From Candidatus Borkfalkia faecavium (lineage in GTDB: Bacteria > Bacillota > Clostridia > Christensenellales > Borkfalkiaceae), in NCBI GenBank assembly GCA_019114755.1, contig DXEW01000010.1:1-48492 (forward strand): a stretch of 48,492 nucleotides of DNA, written 5' to 3'. The notes under the pieces are model-generated. The model searched no databases and was not told where the DNA came from. It saw only the letters and a list, made by a program, of their open reading frames with translations. Each line of letters begins with the position of its first letter. Positions within the stretch are counted from its first letter, which is position 1. Position numbers and translations under genes: made by a program. Shown here in pieces: positions 7,342-17,888 of this stretch.

Positions 7342-8283
7342 ATGCAGACAAAACTGACAAAATTGTTGGGTATCCAATACCCGATCATCCAGGGAGGCAT
7401 GGCGTGGATCGCCGATGCCTCTTTGGCGAGCGCTGTTTCCAACGCAGGGGGGCTGGGCATCATCTCGGCGATGAACGCCGATGCCGACTGGGTGCGCGCC
7501 GAGATCAAAAAGTGCCGCACCATGACGGATAAACCCTTCGGCGTCAACATCATGCTGATGAGCCCGCACGTCGAAGAGGTGGCGAAGATGGTCGCCGAAG
7601 AAAAGGTGCCCGTCGTCACCACGGGCGCGGGCAACCCTTCGCGGTTTGTGAAGATGTGGAAAGAAGCGGGCACGGTGGTCATCCCCGTGGTGGCTTCCAC
7701 TGCCCTTGCCAAAATGGTCGAGCGCGCGGGCGTAGACGCGGTCATCGCCGAAGGCGGCGAGAGCGGCGGGCACGTCGGCGATCTCACCACCATGGCGCTG
7801 GTGCCGCAGGTCGTGGATGCGGTCAAGCTCCCCGTCGTGGCGGCGGGCGGCATCGGCGACGGCCGCGGCATGGTGGCGGCGTTCGCGCTGGGCGCCTGCG
7901 GCGTGCAGATGGGTACCCGCTTTTTGGTGGCGGACGAATGCACCGTTTCCGAAGAGTATAAAAAGAAGGTGCTCGCCGCCAAAGACATCTCTACCATGGT
8001 CACGGGCAAGCGCCTGGGCCATCCCGTCCGCGCCATCAAAAACACCTATATGAACAGCTACGCCAAGCTGGAGGCGAATTCCAACATCCCCGACGAAGAG
8101 CTGGAGCAGTTCGGCGTCGGTTCCCTGCGCAAGGCCGCCAAAGAGGGCAATGCCGAAGAGGGCTGCTTCCTCGCGGGGCAGATCGCCGGCATGGTCAAAA
8201 AGCGCCAGCCCGCCAAAGAGATGATCGAAGAGATCATGGCCCAGGCAGAGCAGATGATGGAGGGCGTCAAATGGGACGTGTAG
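7342..8283 (+). CDS. fabK: Enoyl-ACP reductase II FabK
   Basis: This 313-residue FMN-dependent TIM-barrel enzyme performs the last reduction of the elongation cycle (trans-2-enoyl-ACP to acyl-ACP). The sequence shows PIIQGGMAWIADASLASAVS at the N terminus, AEGGESGGHVG (~135-145), PVVAAGGIGDGRG and GTRFLVADE, all typical of the nitronate monooxygenase/FabK family. It is assigned to FabK rather than nitronate monooxygenase because it is embedded between acpP and fabD. No fabI is visible, so this is probably the sole enoyl reductase of the cluster; FabK enzymes are known to resist triclosan. Its 3' end overlaps fabD by 13 nt. Confidence 0.95.
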   Translation: MQTKLTKLLGIQYPIIQGGMAWIADASLASAVSNAGGLGIISAMNADADWVRAEIKKCRTMTDKPFGVNIMLMSPHVEEVAKMVAEEKVPVVTTGAGNPSRFVKMWKEAGTVVIPVVASTALAKMVERAGVDAVIAEGGESGGHVGDLTTMALVPQVVDAVKLPVVAAGGIGDGRGMVAAFALGACGVQMGTRFLVADECTVSEEYKKKVLAAKDISTMVTGKRLGHPVRAIKNTYMNSYAKLEANSNIPDEELEQFGVGSLRKAAKEGNAEEGCFLAGQIAGMVKKRQPAKEMIEEIMAQAEQMMEGVKWDV

Positions 8284-9107
8284 CCTTTTTGTTCGCCGGC
8301 CAGGGCGCGCAGGTGCCCGGCATGGCGGCAGACGTCAAAGACCTGCCCAAGGTCAGGCATCTGTTTGAAGTTGCCGAAGGCATCCGCCCCGGCATCGTAG
8401 ACAAGATGCTTTGCGGCACGCAGGAAGAGCTCAACCGCACCCTGCTCACCCAGCCGACCATGTTTCTGGCAGACCTCGCCTACGCCTATGCGAAGGAAGA
8501 GGAGATCGGCACCCCCGCCTGCGCCTGCGGCTTTTCGGTAGGGGAAGTGCCCGCGCTCACCTTTGCGGGCGTGTTTTCGGAAGAAGACGGCTTCCGCGCC
8601 ATCTGCAAGCGCGCGGAGCTGATGGAAGCATACACGCAGCGGGTACAGGGCTGCATGATCGCCGTGGTCAAGCTCACGCGAGACAAGGTAGAAGCGCTGT
8701 GCGACGGCGTCTCTACCCATCCCGCCAACTACAACGGCGCCCTGCAGACGGTCGTTGCCTGCCGCGCCGAGGCCGAGGCGGAGTTCTCCGCCAAGGTCAA
8801 AGAGGCGGGCGGCAGGGCGATGAAGCTGCGCGTTTCGGGCATGTTCCACTGCCCCGAACTGGCGGAAGAGGCCGCCGCCTTTGAGGCGTTCCTGCGCACC
8901 CTGCCCATGGGCGCGCCCCGCCTCGACGTGTACGCCAACCTCACGGCGCAGCCGTACGCGGGCGACTTTGCCGCCACGCTGGCGGCGCAGATGCGCTCCC
9001 CCGTGCGCTTTACCGATACCGTCGCCAACATGCGTGCGGCGGGTGTAGACGAATTTATCGAAGTCGGCCCCGGCAAAGTGCTCACGGGCCTTGTCCAGCG
9101 CGGGTAA
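8271..9107 (+). CDS. fabD: Malonyl-CoA:ACP transacylase FabD
   Basis: This 278-residue enzyme transfers malonyl from CoA to ACP. FLFAGQGAQVPGM (7-18) and FIEVGPGKVLTGLV near the C terminus are typical. The nucleophile is Ser89, but in the motif GFSVGE rather than the usual GHSxGE, so the conserved His before the nucleophile is Phe. The catalytic His193 (SGMFHCPE) is present. Its start codon lies inside the end of fabK, indicating translational coupling. The stop codon overlaps a short inverted repeat (9106-9143). Confidence 0.94.
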   Translation: MGRVAFLFAGQGAQVPGMAADVKDLPKVRHLFEVAEGIRPGIVDKMLCGTQEELNRTLLTQPTMFLADLAYAYAKEEEIGTPACACGFSVGEVPALTFAGVFSEEDGFRAICKRAELMEAYTQRVQGCMIAVVKLTRDKVEALCDGVSTHPANYNGALQTVVACRAEAEAEFSAKVKEAGGRAMKLRVSGMFHCPELAEEAAAFEAFLRTLPMGAPRLDVYANLTAQPYAGDFAATLAAQMRSPVRFTDTVANMRAAGVDEFIEVGPGKVLTGLVQRG

Positions 9108-9143
9108 CCAAGTCAAAGCAAAAGGGTTTATTTTGACTTGGTC
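9106..9143 (+). repeat. Short inverted repeat AACCAAGTCAAA...TTTGACTTGGT
   Basis: The arms ACCAAGTCAAA and TTTGACTTGGT surround ~14 nt. The left arm (AACCAAGTCAAAGCAAAAG) closely resembles the terminal inverted repeat of the element at 16660-16942 (AACCAAGCCAAAGCA). It may be an internally deleted relative, or simply an attenuating hairpin between fabD and fabG. Confidence 0.55.
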
Positions 9144-9187
9144 AAGTTCCCGTTCCGGTTCTTGATTTTTTTGAAGGAAAAGTAAAG

Positions 9188-9928
9188 ATGAACGAAAAAC
9201 GTGTCGCGCTCGTCACGGGCGCGGGCAGGGGCATCGGCGCCACCATCGCGCGCACCCTCGCCGCCGACAATACCGATATCGCCGTCGTCGATTACGGCGA
9301 AGAGAGCAGCGCCGCCGCGGCACTGCAGGCGATCGCCGAAGCGGGCGCCGCCGTGCGCTATTACCGCTGCGACGTCTCCGATTTTTCCGCCGCCAAGGCG
9401 GTGGCAGACAGCGTCGCCAAAGACTTCGGCAAGATCGACATCCTCGTCAACAACGCGGGCGTCACCGCCGATAAGCTGATCATGCGCATGAGCGAAGAAG
9501 ACTGGGACCGCGTGCTCTCCATCAACCTCAAGGGCTGCTTCAACATGGTCAAGCACGTCACGCCCTATATGATGCGCAAGCGCTACGGCCGCATCGTCTC
9601 CATCAGCTCGGTGGTGGGCCTGATGGGCAACGCGGGGCAGGCCAACTACGCCGCCTCGAAGGCGGGCATCATCGGCCTCACCAAAACGGTCGCCAAAGAA
9701 TTCGGCTCGCGCGGCATCACCGCCAACGCGGTCGCGCCCGGCTTTATCAAGACCGCCATGACCGACGCCCTCACCGAAGAGCAGAAGCAGGCCATGTATA
9801 AAATGATCCCGCTCGGCCGCCTGGGCGAAACGCAAGACATTGCCGACGCGGTCAAATTCCTCGTCTCCGACGCAGCCGCCTATATCACCGGCGTGGTGTT
9901 AAAGGTAGACGGCGGCATGTATATTTAA
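9188..9928 (+). CDS. fabG: 3-oxoacyl-ACP reductase FabG
   Basis: This 246-residue short-chain dehydrogenase reduces 3-oxoacyl-ACP with NADPH. The nucleotide-binding motif TGAGRGIG (10-17), NNAG, and the catalytic Ser141, Tyr154 and Lys158 (NYAASKAG) are present. The C terminus ITGVVLKVDGGMYI is typical of FabG. AAGGAAAAG precedes the ATG. It is followed by a 418 nt repeat-filled gap before fabF. Confidence 0.95.
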   Translation: MNEKRVALVTGAGRGIGATIARTLAADNTDIAVVDYGEESSAAAALQAIAEAGAAVRYYRCDVSDFSAAKAVADSVAKDFGKIDILVNNAGVTADKLIMRMSEEDWDRVLSINLKGCFNMVKHVTPYMMRKRYGRIVSISSVVGLMGNAGQANYAASKAGIIGLTKTVAKEFGSRGITANAVAPGFIKTAMTDALTEEQKQAMYKMIPLGRLGETQDIADAVKFLVSDAAAYITGVVLKVDGGMYI

Positions 9929-9980
9929 GGGTTTTGGAAGGGCTCGGAAAGGAGCACCGCCCCCGCCCGTCGTGCGGGCA

Positions 9981-10066
9981 GAATGTAGAATGTAAAATGG
10001 TAAATTGCGGAAGAGCAAAAAATATTTTTTATTGTGTCCATAATTCTACATTTTACATTTTACACT
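9981..10066. repeat. Inverted pair of ATTCTACATTTTACA repeats
   Basis: AGAATGTAGAATGTAAAATG (from 9980) and ATTCTACATTTTACATTTTA (from 10042) face each other across ~40 nt and could form a long imperfect hairpin in the fabG-fabF interval. Confidence 0.65.
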
Positions 10067-10111
10067 TACCATTTGACCCGCTCGCCGAGGTTTCCGCGAG
10101 CATAAATGCTT

Positions 10112-10329
10112 GAAAAAGCAAAAACCACGCTTTTTGCTTTTTCCCCTCACAGCGAGGAGCTGCAAGCGGAAAGAGTGAATTTGCGCGGCATTCATAAAAC
10201 GAGTGCCCTGAAAAGCCGCGCAAAGAGAGAAAACCGGGCGCAGAGCGTTGCGTAAGCAAAAGCGAACGCCGGGTTTGCTCTCAAATCACGACAATTCGCA
10301 GCCGCCGTCGCGGCGAGAATTGTGTGAAC
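10112..10329 (-). repeat. Four-hairpin repeat element, copy E
   Basis: Read on the minus strand, it begins GTTCACACAATTCTCGC and shows P1 (CACACAATTC / GAATTGTCGTG), P2 (AAACCCGGCG / CGCCCGGTTT) and P3 (TTTGCGCGGC / GCCGCGCAAA, loop with CAGGGCACTCG and TTTTATGAA). P4 is GAAAAAGCAAAAA / TTTTTGCTTTTTC. P4 and its flank are nearly identical to copy F. It lies antisense to and 17 bp upstream of fabF, inside the fab cluster. Confidence 0.8.
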
Positions 10330-10346
10330 AATATATGGAGGTTATC

Positions 10347-11579
<1,233 letters not shown>

Positions 11580-11829
11580 CGCCGAAACCGAGGCGGCTTT
11601 TGCCGCCGAGGCGCGGCTTATAAACGGAGAATGCGCTGCGCTTTGCCGCGGGCGCATTTTCGGCACTTTTGTCCGCTGTGCGGGGCGCGGCAGCGACCGC
11701 GCCGCAGGGGGCGTCAACAAGAACAAACACTGCAATTTGTCCGCTTACGGGGCGGCCCGAGCCTTCCCGCGGCGGATACAGGGAAAAAGCCCGCTTTTTT
11801 GCGGGCACAGAAAGAAGGAGAGAAGGCAA
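11580..11829 (+). other. fabF-accB leader region with hairpins
   Basis: This 250 nt interval contains two clear hairpins: GAGGCGGC / GCCGCC with a TTTT loop near 11590-11612, and GCCCGC / GCGGGC around TTTTTT near 11790-11808. No gene, tRNA or consensus promoter is obvious. The second hairpin lacks a trailing T-tract, so it is not a standard terminator. Confidence 0.4.
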
Positions 11830-12297
<468 letters not shown>

Positions 12298-12315
12298 GCG
12301 GCGCGGTGAACAGCC

Positions 12316-13662
12316 ATGTTTAGTAAGATCCTCATCGCAAACCGCGGCGAGATCGCCGTGCGCATCATCCGCGCCTGCAACGAGATGGGCATCCGCACCG
12401 TCGCCGTCTATTCGGAGGCGGACGCGCAGGCGCTGCACGTCAATTTGGCGGACGAGAGCTATTGCATCGGCCCCGCCCTTCTCAAAGACAGCTACCTCAA
12501 CATGACCGCCATCATCGATGTCGCCATCGCCACCGGCTGCCAGGCCATCCACCCCGGTTACGGGCTGTTGAGCGAAAACGCCCGCTTTGCCGAGCTGTGC
12601 GAAAAGTGCAACATCAAGTTCATCGGCCCGCATTATTCGGTCATCTCGAAAATGGGCGATAAAGACGAAGCCCGCCGCACCATGAAAAAGGCGGGCGTGC
12701 CCGTCGTGCCCGGGCTGGACGAAATTACCGACATCGCCGCGGCAAAGGCCTTCGCTTCCGAGATCGGCTACCCCGTCATCGTCAAGGCGGCGGCGGGCGG
12801 CGGCGGTAGGGGCATCCGCATCGTCTGGAAAGAAGAAGACTTTGAAAACGCCGTGCGCACCGCCTCGGCGGAGGCGCAGGCCGCCTTCGGCAACGGCAAA
12901 TGCTATCTGGAAAAATACCTCACCGACGTCAAGCACGTCGAAATGCAGATCGTGGCGGATAACCAGGGCAACGTGGTGTGCCTGGGCGAGCGCGACTGCT
13001 CGCTGCAGCGCAAAAACCAGAAGCTCATCGAAGAGAGCCCCTGCGTCACCTTGAAGCCCGCCGTGCGCGAAGAGATGATGCGCGCCGCCGTGCTCGCGGC
13101 AAAAACGGTCAATTATACGAGCCTGGGCACCATCGAGTTTTTGCTCGATCGGCAGGATCATTTCTATTTTATGGAAATGAACACCCGCCTGCAGGTAGAG
13201 CACCCCGTCACCGAGTATGTGACGGGCATCGACATCGTCAAATGGCAGATCCGCATCGCCGCGGGCATCGAGTTCATCTATAAGCAGGAAGACATCCGCC
13301 TGCGCGGCTGCGCCATCGAGTGCCGCATCAATTCGGAAGATGCGCGCAACAACTTCCGCCCCAGCTGCGGGCAGATCAAGTTCATGCACATCCCCGGCGG
13401 CCCGTGGGTGCGCTTCGATACCGCCATCTATCAGGACTACGTCATCCCGCCCTATTACGACAGCATGATCGGCAAGCTCATCGTCTACGCGCGCGAGCGC
13501 ACCGAGGCCATCCGCAAGATGCAGGCGGCGCTGTGCGAGCTGGTCATCGACGGCGTCAACACCAATGCCGAACTTTCCAGCGACATCCTCGCTAGGCCCG
13601 AGTTCAAAGACGGCAGTTATTGTACCAATTTCTTGGATAAATTTTTGAAAGATTATCATTGA
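12316..13662 (+). CDS. accC: Acetyl-CoA carboxylase, biotin carboxylase subunit
   Basis: This 448-residue ATP-grasp enzyme carboxylates the biotin of AccB using bicarbonate and ATP. The N-terminal ILIANRGEIAVRIIRACNEM, HPGYGLLSENARFAE, the glycine-rich loop AAAGGGGRGIRIV and EMNTRLQVEHPVTE are all present. Its length is normal. The Shine-Dalgarno is weak (GCGGTG), so translation may be coupled to accB. A ~250 nt gap precedes accD. Confidence 0.96.
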   Translation: MFSKILIANRGEIAVRIIRACNEMGIRTVAVYSEADAQALHVNLADESYCIGPALLKDSYLNMTAIIDVAIATGCQAIHPGYGLLSENARFAELCEKCNIKFIGPHYSVISKMGDKDEARRTMKKAGVPVVPGLDEITDIAAAKAFASEIGYPVIVKAAAGGGGRGIRIVWKEEDFENAVRTASAEAQAAFGNGKCYLEKYLTDVKHVEMQIVADNQGNVVCLGERDCSLQRKNQKLIEESPCVTLKPAVREEMMRAAVLAAKTVNYTSLGTIEFLLDRQDHFYFMEMNTRLQVEHPVTEYVTGIDIVKWQIRIAAGIEFIYKQEDIRLRGCAIECRINSEDARNNFRPSCGQIKFMHIPGGPWVRFDTAIYQDYVIPPYYDSMIGKLIVYARERTEAIRKMQAALCELVIDGVNTNAELSSDILARPEFKDGSYCTNFLDKFLKDYH

Positions 13663-13912
13663 TGCAGGTTGCAGGCACACGGACACTTGACTTTGTATGA
13701 CAAAAAAAGAAGCATTTCAGCGACAGGCCGGCTACGGCAGAAAGAAAAACAGATATAAATGGGCTGCCGACGCGCAGAAATGGGCGCTCAGCCAAAAACA
13801 TAAAAACGCGCAGGCCAACCGCTTCCTGGTAGCGCAGCGGTCGGCGCAGGCGCGCAGCGGAACGGGTTGGCGGCGGATGGCATCCGTGCGGCTCCCGGAA
13901 GGAGAATGGACC

Positions 13913-14796
<884 letters not shown>

Positions 14797-14800
<4 letters not shown>

Positions 14801-15561
14801 GCGCATATGACGTCGTATTAAAGAGCCGCGAAAAGGGCAGGCCCACCGCGGTCAGGTATATTTCCAACATCGTCGAAGGGTTTATCGAGCTGCACGGCGA
14901 CCGCCGCTTTGCCGACGACCGCGCCGTCATCGGCGGCGTGGGCACCATCGGCGGCAGGCCGGTCACCGTCATCGGCATCGAAAAGGGAGAAGATACCGCC
15001 ACCCGCCTCGAACATAACTTCGGCTGCGCCAATCCCGAAGGCTACCGCAAGGCGGTGCGCCTGATGAAGGAGGCGGAAAAATTCCACCGCCCCGTGCTCT
15101 GCTTTGTGGATACTTCGGGTGCGTACTGCGGCATCGGCGCCGAAGAGCGCGGCCAAAGCGAGGCCATCGCCATGTCTATCATGGAAATGATCAGGCTGAA
15201 GACGCCCACCCTCTCTATCATCATCGGCGAAGGCGGCAGCGGCGGCGCGCTCGGCCTGTGCGCGGCAGACGAGGTGTGGATCACGGAAAATGCGACCTAT
15301 TCGGTCATTTCGCCCGAGGGCTGCGCTTCCATCCTCTGGAAAGACAGCTCCAAGGTCGCCGAAGCCAGCGAATGCCTGAAAATGACGGCGGAAGATCTGG
15401 CAAAGCTCGGCGCCGTCGAAGAGGTCATCCCCGAAAACGGCTTTACCGACGCGTTTTACGCCGGCTTGAAGGAAAAGATCGCCGCCTTCTTTGCAGAAAA
15501 GAAGGCCGTCCCCGCCGAAGAGCTCGTCGAGGCGCGCTACCGCCGCTTCCGCAAATTTTAA
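14797..15561 (+). CDS. accA: Acetyl-CoA carboxylase, carboxyltransferase alpha subunit
   Basis: This 254-residue partner of AccD transfers the carboxyl group from biotin to acetyl-CoA. FIELHGDRRFADDRAVIGGV, FVDTSGAYCGIGAEERGQSE and GEGGSGGALGL are diagnostic. It lacks the ~50-residue N-terminal extension of the E. coli enzyme, as in many Firmicutes. The ATG overlaps the accD stop (ATGA), indicating coupled synthesis of the two subunits. A DegV-family gene follows after ~118 nt. Confidence 0.95.
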
Positions 15562-15679
15562 GCCCCCCCGCGCGCTTGTTTTGCGTCCGTGAAAGGTTCA
15601 CGGGCGAAGGAAAGCGCACGTTCCCCCGCCGCGCAAGCGGCCGTACGAAAGCCCGCCCCGCGGGCATAGGAGGAGAGAT

Positions 15680-16495
15680 ATGATCGCTATCGTCACCGAT
15701 TCCACGGTCGGGTATTCCACGGCGGAGATCGCCAGCCGCGGCATCCTCAGCGAGGTGCCCGTCAATTACCAGATCGGCCAAAACTTTTACGAAGAATACG
15801 CGTCCGACCGCAACGGAAACTTTCTGCCCCTGATGGCGGGGCAGCCGCTGTGCAAAACGGCGCAGCCCTCCCTCAACAACTTCATCGCCACCTTCCGCTC
15901 CCTCGTCGAGCGCGGGTGCGACGTCATCTGCCTCGTGCTCTCGTCGGCGCTGTCGGGTACCTACTCGTCCGCCTGCTTTGCGGCGCAGCAGGTGGGGGGC
16001 AACATCCGCGTGGTCGATTCCGGCACCATCGGCGCGGGCATGCACCTCTTGGCAGACGAGGCCGTCAACATGGCCAAGGGCGGCTTCGGCTTTGAAGAGA
16101 TCGTAAAACATCTCGAAAGTTTGAAGCGCAAGATCGGCATCGTGTTCACCGTCGAATCGCTCGACCGTCTGGCCGCGGGCGGGCGGCTGAACAACGCCAA
16201 GGCGAACACCTCCCTCAACCTGCGCCCCGTGTTCGATCTGAAGGGCAAGATCTTGTTCCGCCTCAACGCGCGCGGGCACAGGGAACGGCTGGACGAAATG
16301 TGCGCGCGCATCCCCGAAAACGCGCGCCGGCTGATCGTGGCGCGCTGCGGCGAGCGGACAGACGTTTCCGAATTTACCCAGATGCTGAAAAACCGCTTCC
16401 CCGCCGTCAACATCCACCAGCGCGTGCTCGGGCCCGTGCTCAGCATCCACACCGGCCCCGGCGCCTTCGGCGCGGCGTATATAACAAAAGAATGA
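15680..16495 (+). CDS. DegV/FakB-like fatty-acid-binding protein
   Basis: This 271-residue DegV-family protein has the N-terminal TDSTVGYS, a ligand-contact region CLVLSSALSGTYSSA (~92-106) and a VESLDRLAAGGRLNNAK segment (~160-176). DegV proteins bind a fatty acid, and FakB members present it to the FakA kinase to make acyl-phosphate. Its location directly after the fab/acc genes supports a lipid role, although no fakA is visible here. AGGAGGAGAG precedes the ATG. A hairpin repeat element starts 4 nt after the stop. Confidence 0.88.
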   Translation: MIAIVTDSTVGYSTAEIASRGILSEVPVNYQIGQNFYEEYASDRNGNFLPLMAGQPLCKTAQPSLNNFIATFRSLVERGCDVICLVLSSALSGTYSSACFAAQQVGGNIRVVDSGTIGAGMHLLADEAVNMAKGGFGFEEIVKHLESLKRKIGIVFTVESLDRLAAGGRLNNAKANTSLNLRPVFDLKGKILFRLNARGHRERLDEMCARIPENARRLIVARCGERTDVSEFTQMLKNRFPAVNIHQRVLGPVLSIHTGPGAFGAAYITKE

Positions 16496-16499
16496 TGTT

Positions 16500-16987
16500 G
16501 TTCACAAATTTTGTTTCAAGCTGATGAAACAAAATTTCGTGACCAAGGGGGAAACCTGCCGTGCGCGCGGCTTTGCCGTGCTGGCGGCGGTTTCTCCCCT
16601 CTGCGGCGCGCCTTTCGGGGCACGCCATTTTTTATGCGCGCCGCATTCACCTCCATCCAAACCAAGCCAAAGCAAGAAGACCCCGCCCTGAAAGGCGTCT
16701 TTTGCGCGCCTTGGGGCTCATCCTCATTGCAATACCTCTGGGGGTATTGCTGCTTCGTCTGTCGCCCCAATCCATCGCAAAATGCGCTCTTTCAGGGTGC
16801 GAAGCAATCGCAAGCGGGTAGATTGCCGCAGATGCAAGGCAAAGCCCGCAGGTAATATACAGACATATTGCCAAGGGCTTTAACGATGCAGATGTGGTGA
16901 GATACCCGCTTCCGATCGGGGTCTCTTTGCTTTGGCTTGGTTAAGCTCATAAGGGAAAAACGGCAAAAGTGTGATTTTGCCGTTTTT
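16500..16987 (+). repeat. Four-hairpin repeat element, copy B, split by an inserted element
   Basis: It starts GTTCACAAATTTTG 4 nt after the DegV-family stop. P1 pairs CACAAATTTTGTTTC with GAAACAAAATTTCGTG. P2 pairs GGGGGAAACC with GGTTTCTCCCC. P3 pairs TGCGGCGCGC with GCGCGCCGCA around a loop with GGGGCACGCC. The 3' part with P4 (ACGGCAAAA / TTTTGCCGT, loop GTGTGA) resumes at ~16943, after a 283 bp insertion at 16660-16942. Positions 17010-17100 carry a further 3' fragment like that of copy C. Confidence 0.78.
16660..16942. mobile_element. MITE-like element with ~26 bp terminal inverted repeats
   Basis: The left end AACCAAGCCAAAGCA and the right end TGCTTTGGCTTGGTT are inverted repeats that extend to ~26 bp, through GACCCCG / CGGGGTC. 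The interior has no ORF. It contains further hairpins: GCAATACC / GGTATTGC and a long stem-loop AAAGCCC...GGGCTTT enclosing GGTAATAT / ATATTGCC. It interrupts hairpin repeat copy B. No clear target duplication was seen. It could be a MITE or a mobile structured RNA. Confidence 0.75.
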
Positions 16988-17009
16988 TGAGAATTGTTTG
17001 GAATAAAAA

Positions 17010-17880
17010 TGCCGCGGCTTCACCTTTCCTGCAAAAGCCGCAGGTATGCGGCAAATGGGGTGCGCGGGCGCAAAAGCGCGGTTTTGCTTGCGCGAGAATT
17101 TTTTATATCAGCCAAAATTTTGGATAGATGAAAGAATGTTTTTCCCTTCCCTGTCATCCCGAGCGTCAGTCGAGGGATCTTGTACAGAACGCAAAAGCGG
17201 GGAAGAACACGGCTCTATGCATGGCTTCCCCCTGAGGGACCTGGCGCGCGCAAACAGGGCTCCCAAAAAGTATCGAAGAACTTTTTGGGAAGAGGAGCGG
17301 CAGGCGCAGCGGGCAAGACGGCAAGCACAGCGCGCCGTCTGCCATGGCGCCTTGCTGGCGACGAGATGAGGGGATACTATCCTTGTTTTAGGCGGAGTAG
17401 ATTATATAAGGATATAACATCCCTCATCCACCGCAAGCGGTCCCCCTTCCCCCTTAAAAAGGGGGAAGGCAAGAAAAGGAGATGGGCAGCAGCCGGCAAA
17501 AGCGCAAACGCGCAAGACCCATTCGACTGCGCGGCTCAAAAAACAGGGCTCCCGAAAATCGCAGCGCAGCGAGATTTTTGGGAAGAGGAGGAGCCGCCTT
17601 GCAAGTCGAGCGTTTTGCCGTTCGGCAAAATGCTGACAGCATAGGCGAGTGACGACGAGCTCAGGGTGACATGGAAGGGGCGAGCCGCTTCGCTTTTCGG
17701 GACGGGCGGGGGCTCTGCAAGGATAACAAAAACGAGCACTCTTCTTTCTTCCCCAAAACAAAACGAGAAAAAGCCTGCAAAATTCGCCAAGAGAGGAGGG
17801 CATTCGCCCCTCTTTGCGGGCAAGCGGCGGGCGCGGCAGTTGACTTTTGCGCGCGTTTCGGGTATACTGGTATTGATTTG
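17010..17880. repeat. Repeat-rich intergenic region
   Basis: This ~870 nt stretch carries no convincing gene. It contains the following: a 3' fragment of the hairpin element (17010-17100); a REP-like TGTCATCCCGAG...GGATCT (17151-17175); two copies of a hairpin repeat with GGGCTCCC...GGGAAGAGGAG (17251-17322 and 17542-17604) related by inversion to 34824-34872 and 44641-44692; a CCCTCATCCACCGCAAGCGG block (17421-17466) inverted at 30165-30205; and a GTGACGACGAGCTCAGGGTGAC block (17650-17671) inverted at ~44563. The lipoprotein promoter follows. Confidence 0.65.
17840..17868 (+). promoter_or_regulatory. Promoter of the InlB-repeat lipoprotein gene
   Basis: TTGACT (17840-17845) lies 17 bp from TATACT (17863-17868), 21 nt before the start codon. 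Confidence 0.8.
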
Positions 17881-17888
17881 GAGGCATC

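Noticed and set aside
11780-11815. Terminator between fabF and accB
   Set aside because: The hairpin GCCCGC/GCGGGC has its T-run in the loop rather than after the stem, so it is not a standard terminator.
13697-13912. N-terminal extension of accD from the ATG at 13697
   Set aside because: The 72 additional residues are Arg/Lys/Gln-rich and unlike AccD, and the TTG at 13913 has the only good Shine-Dalgarno.
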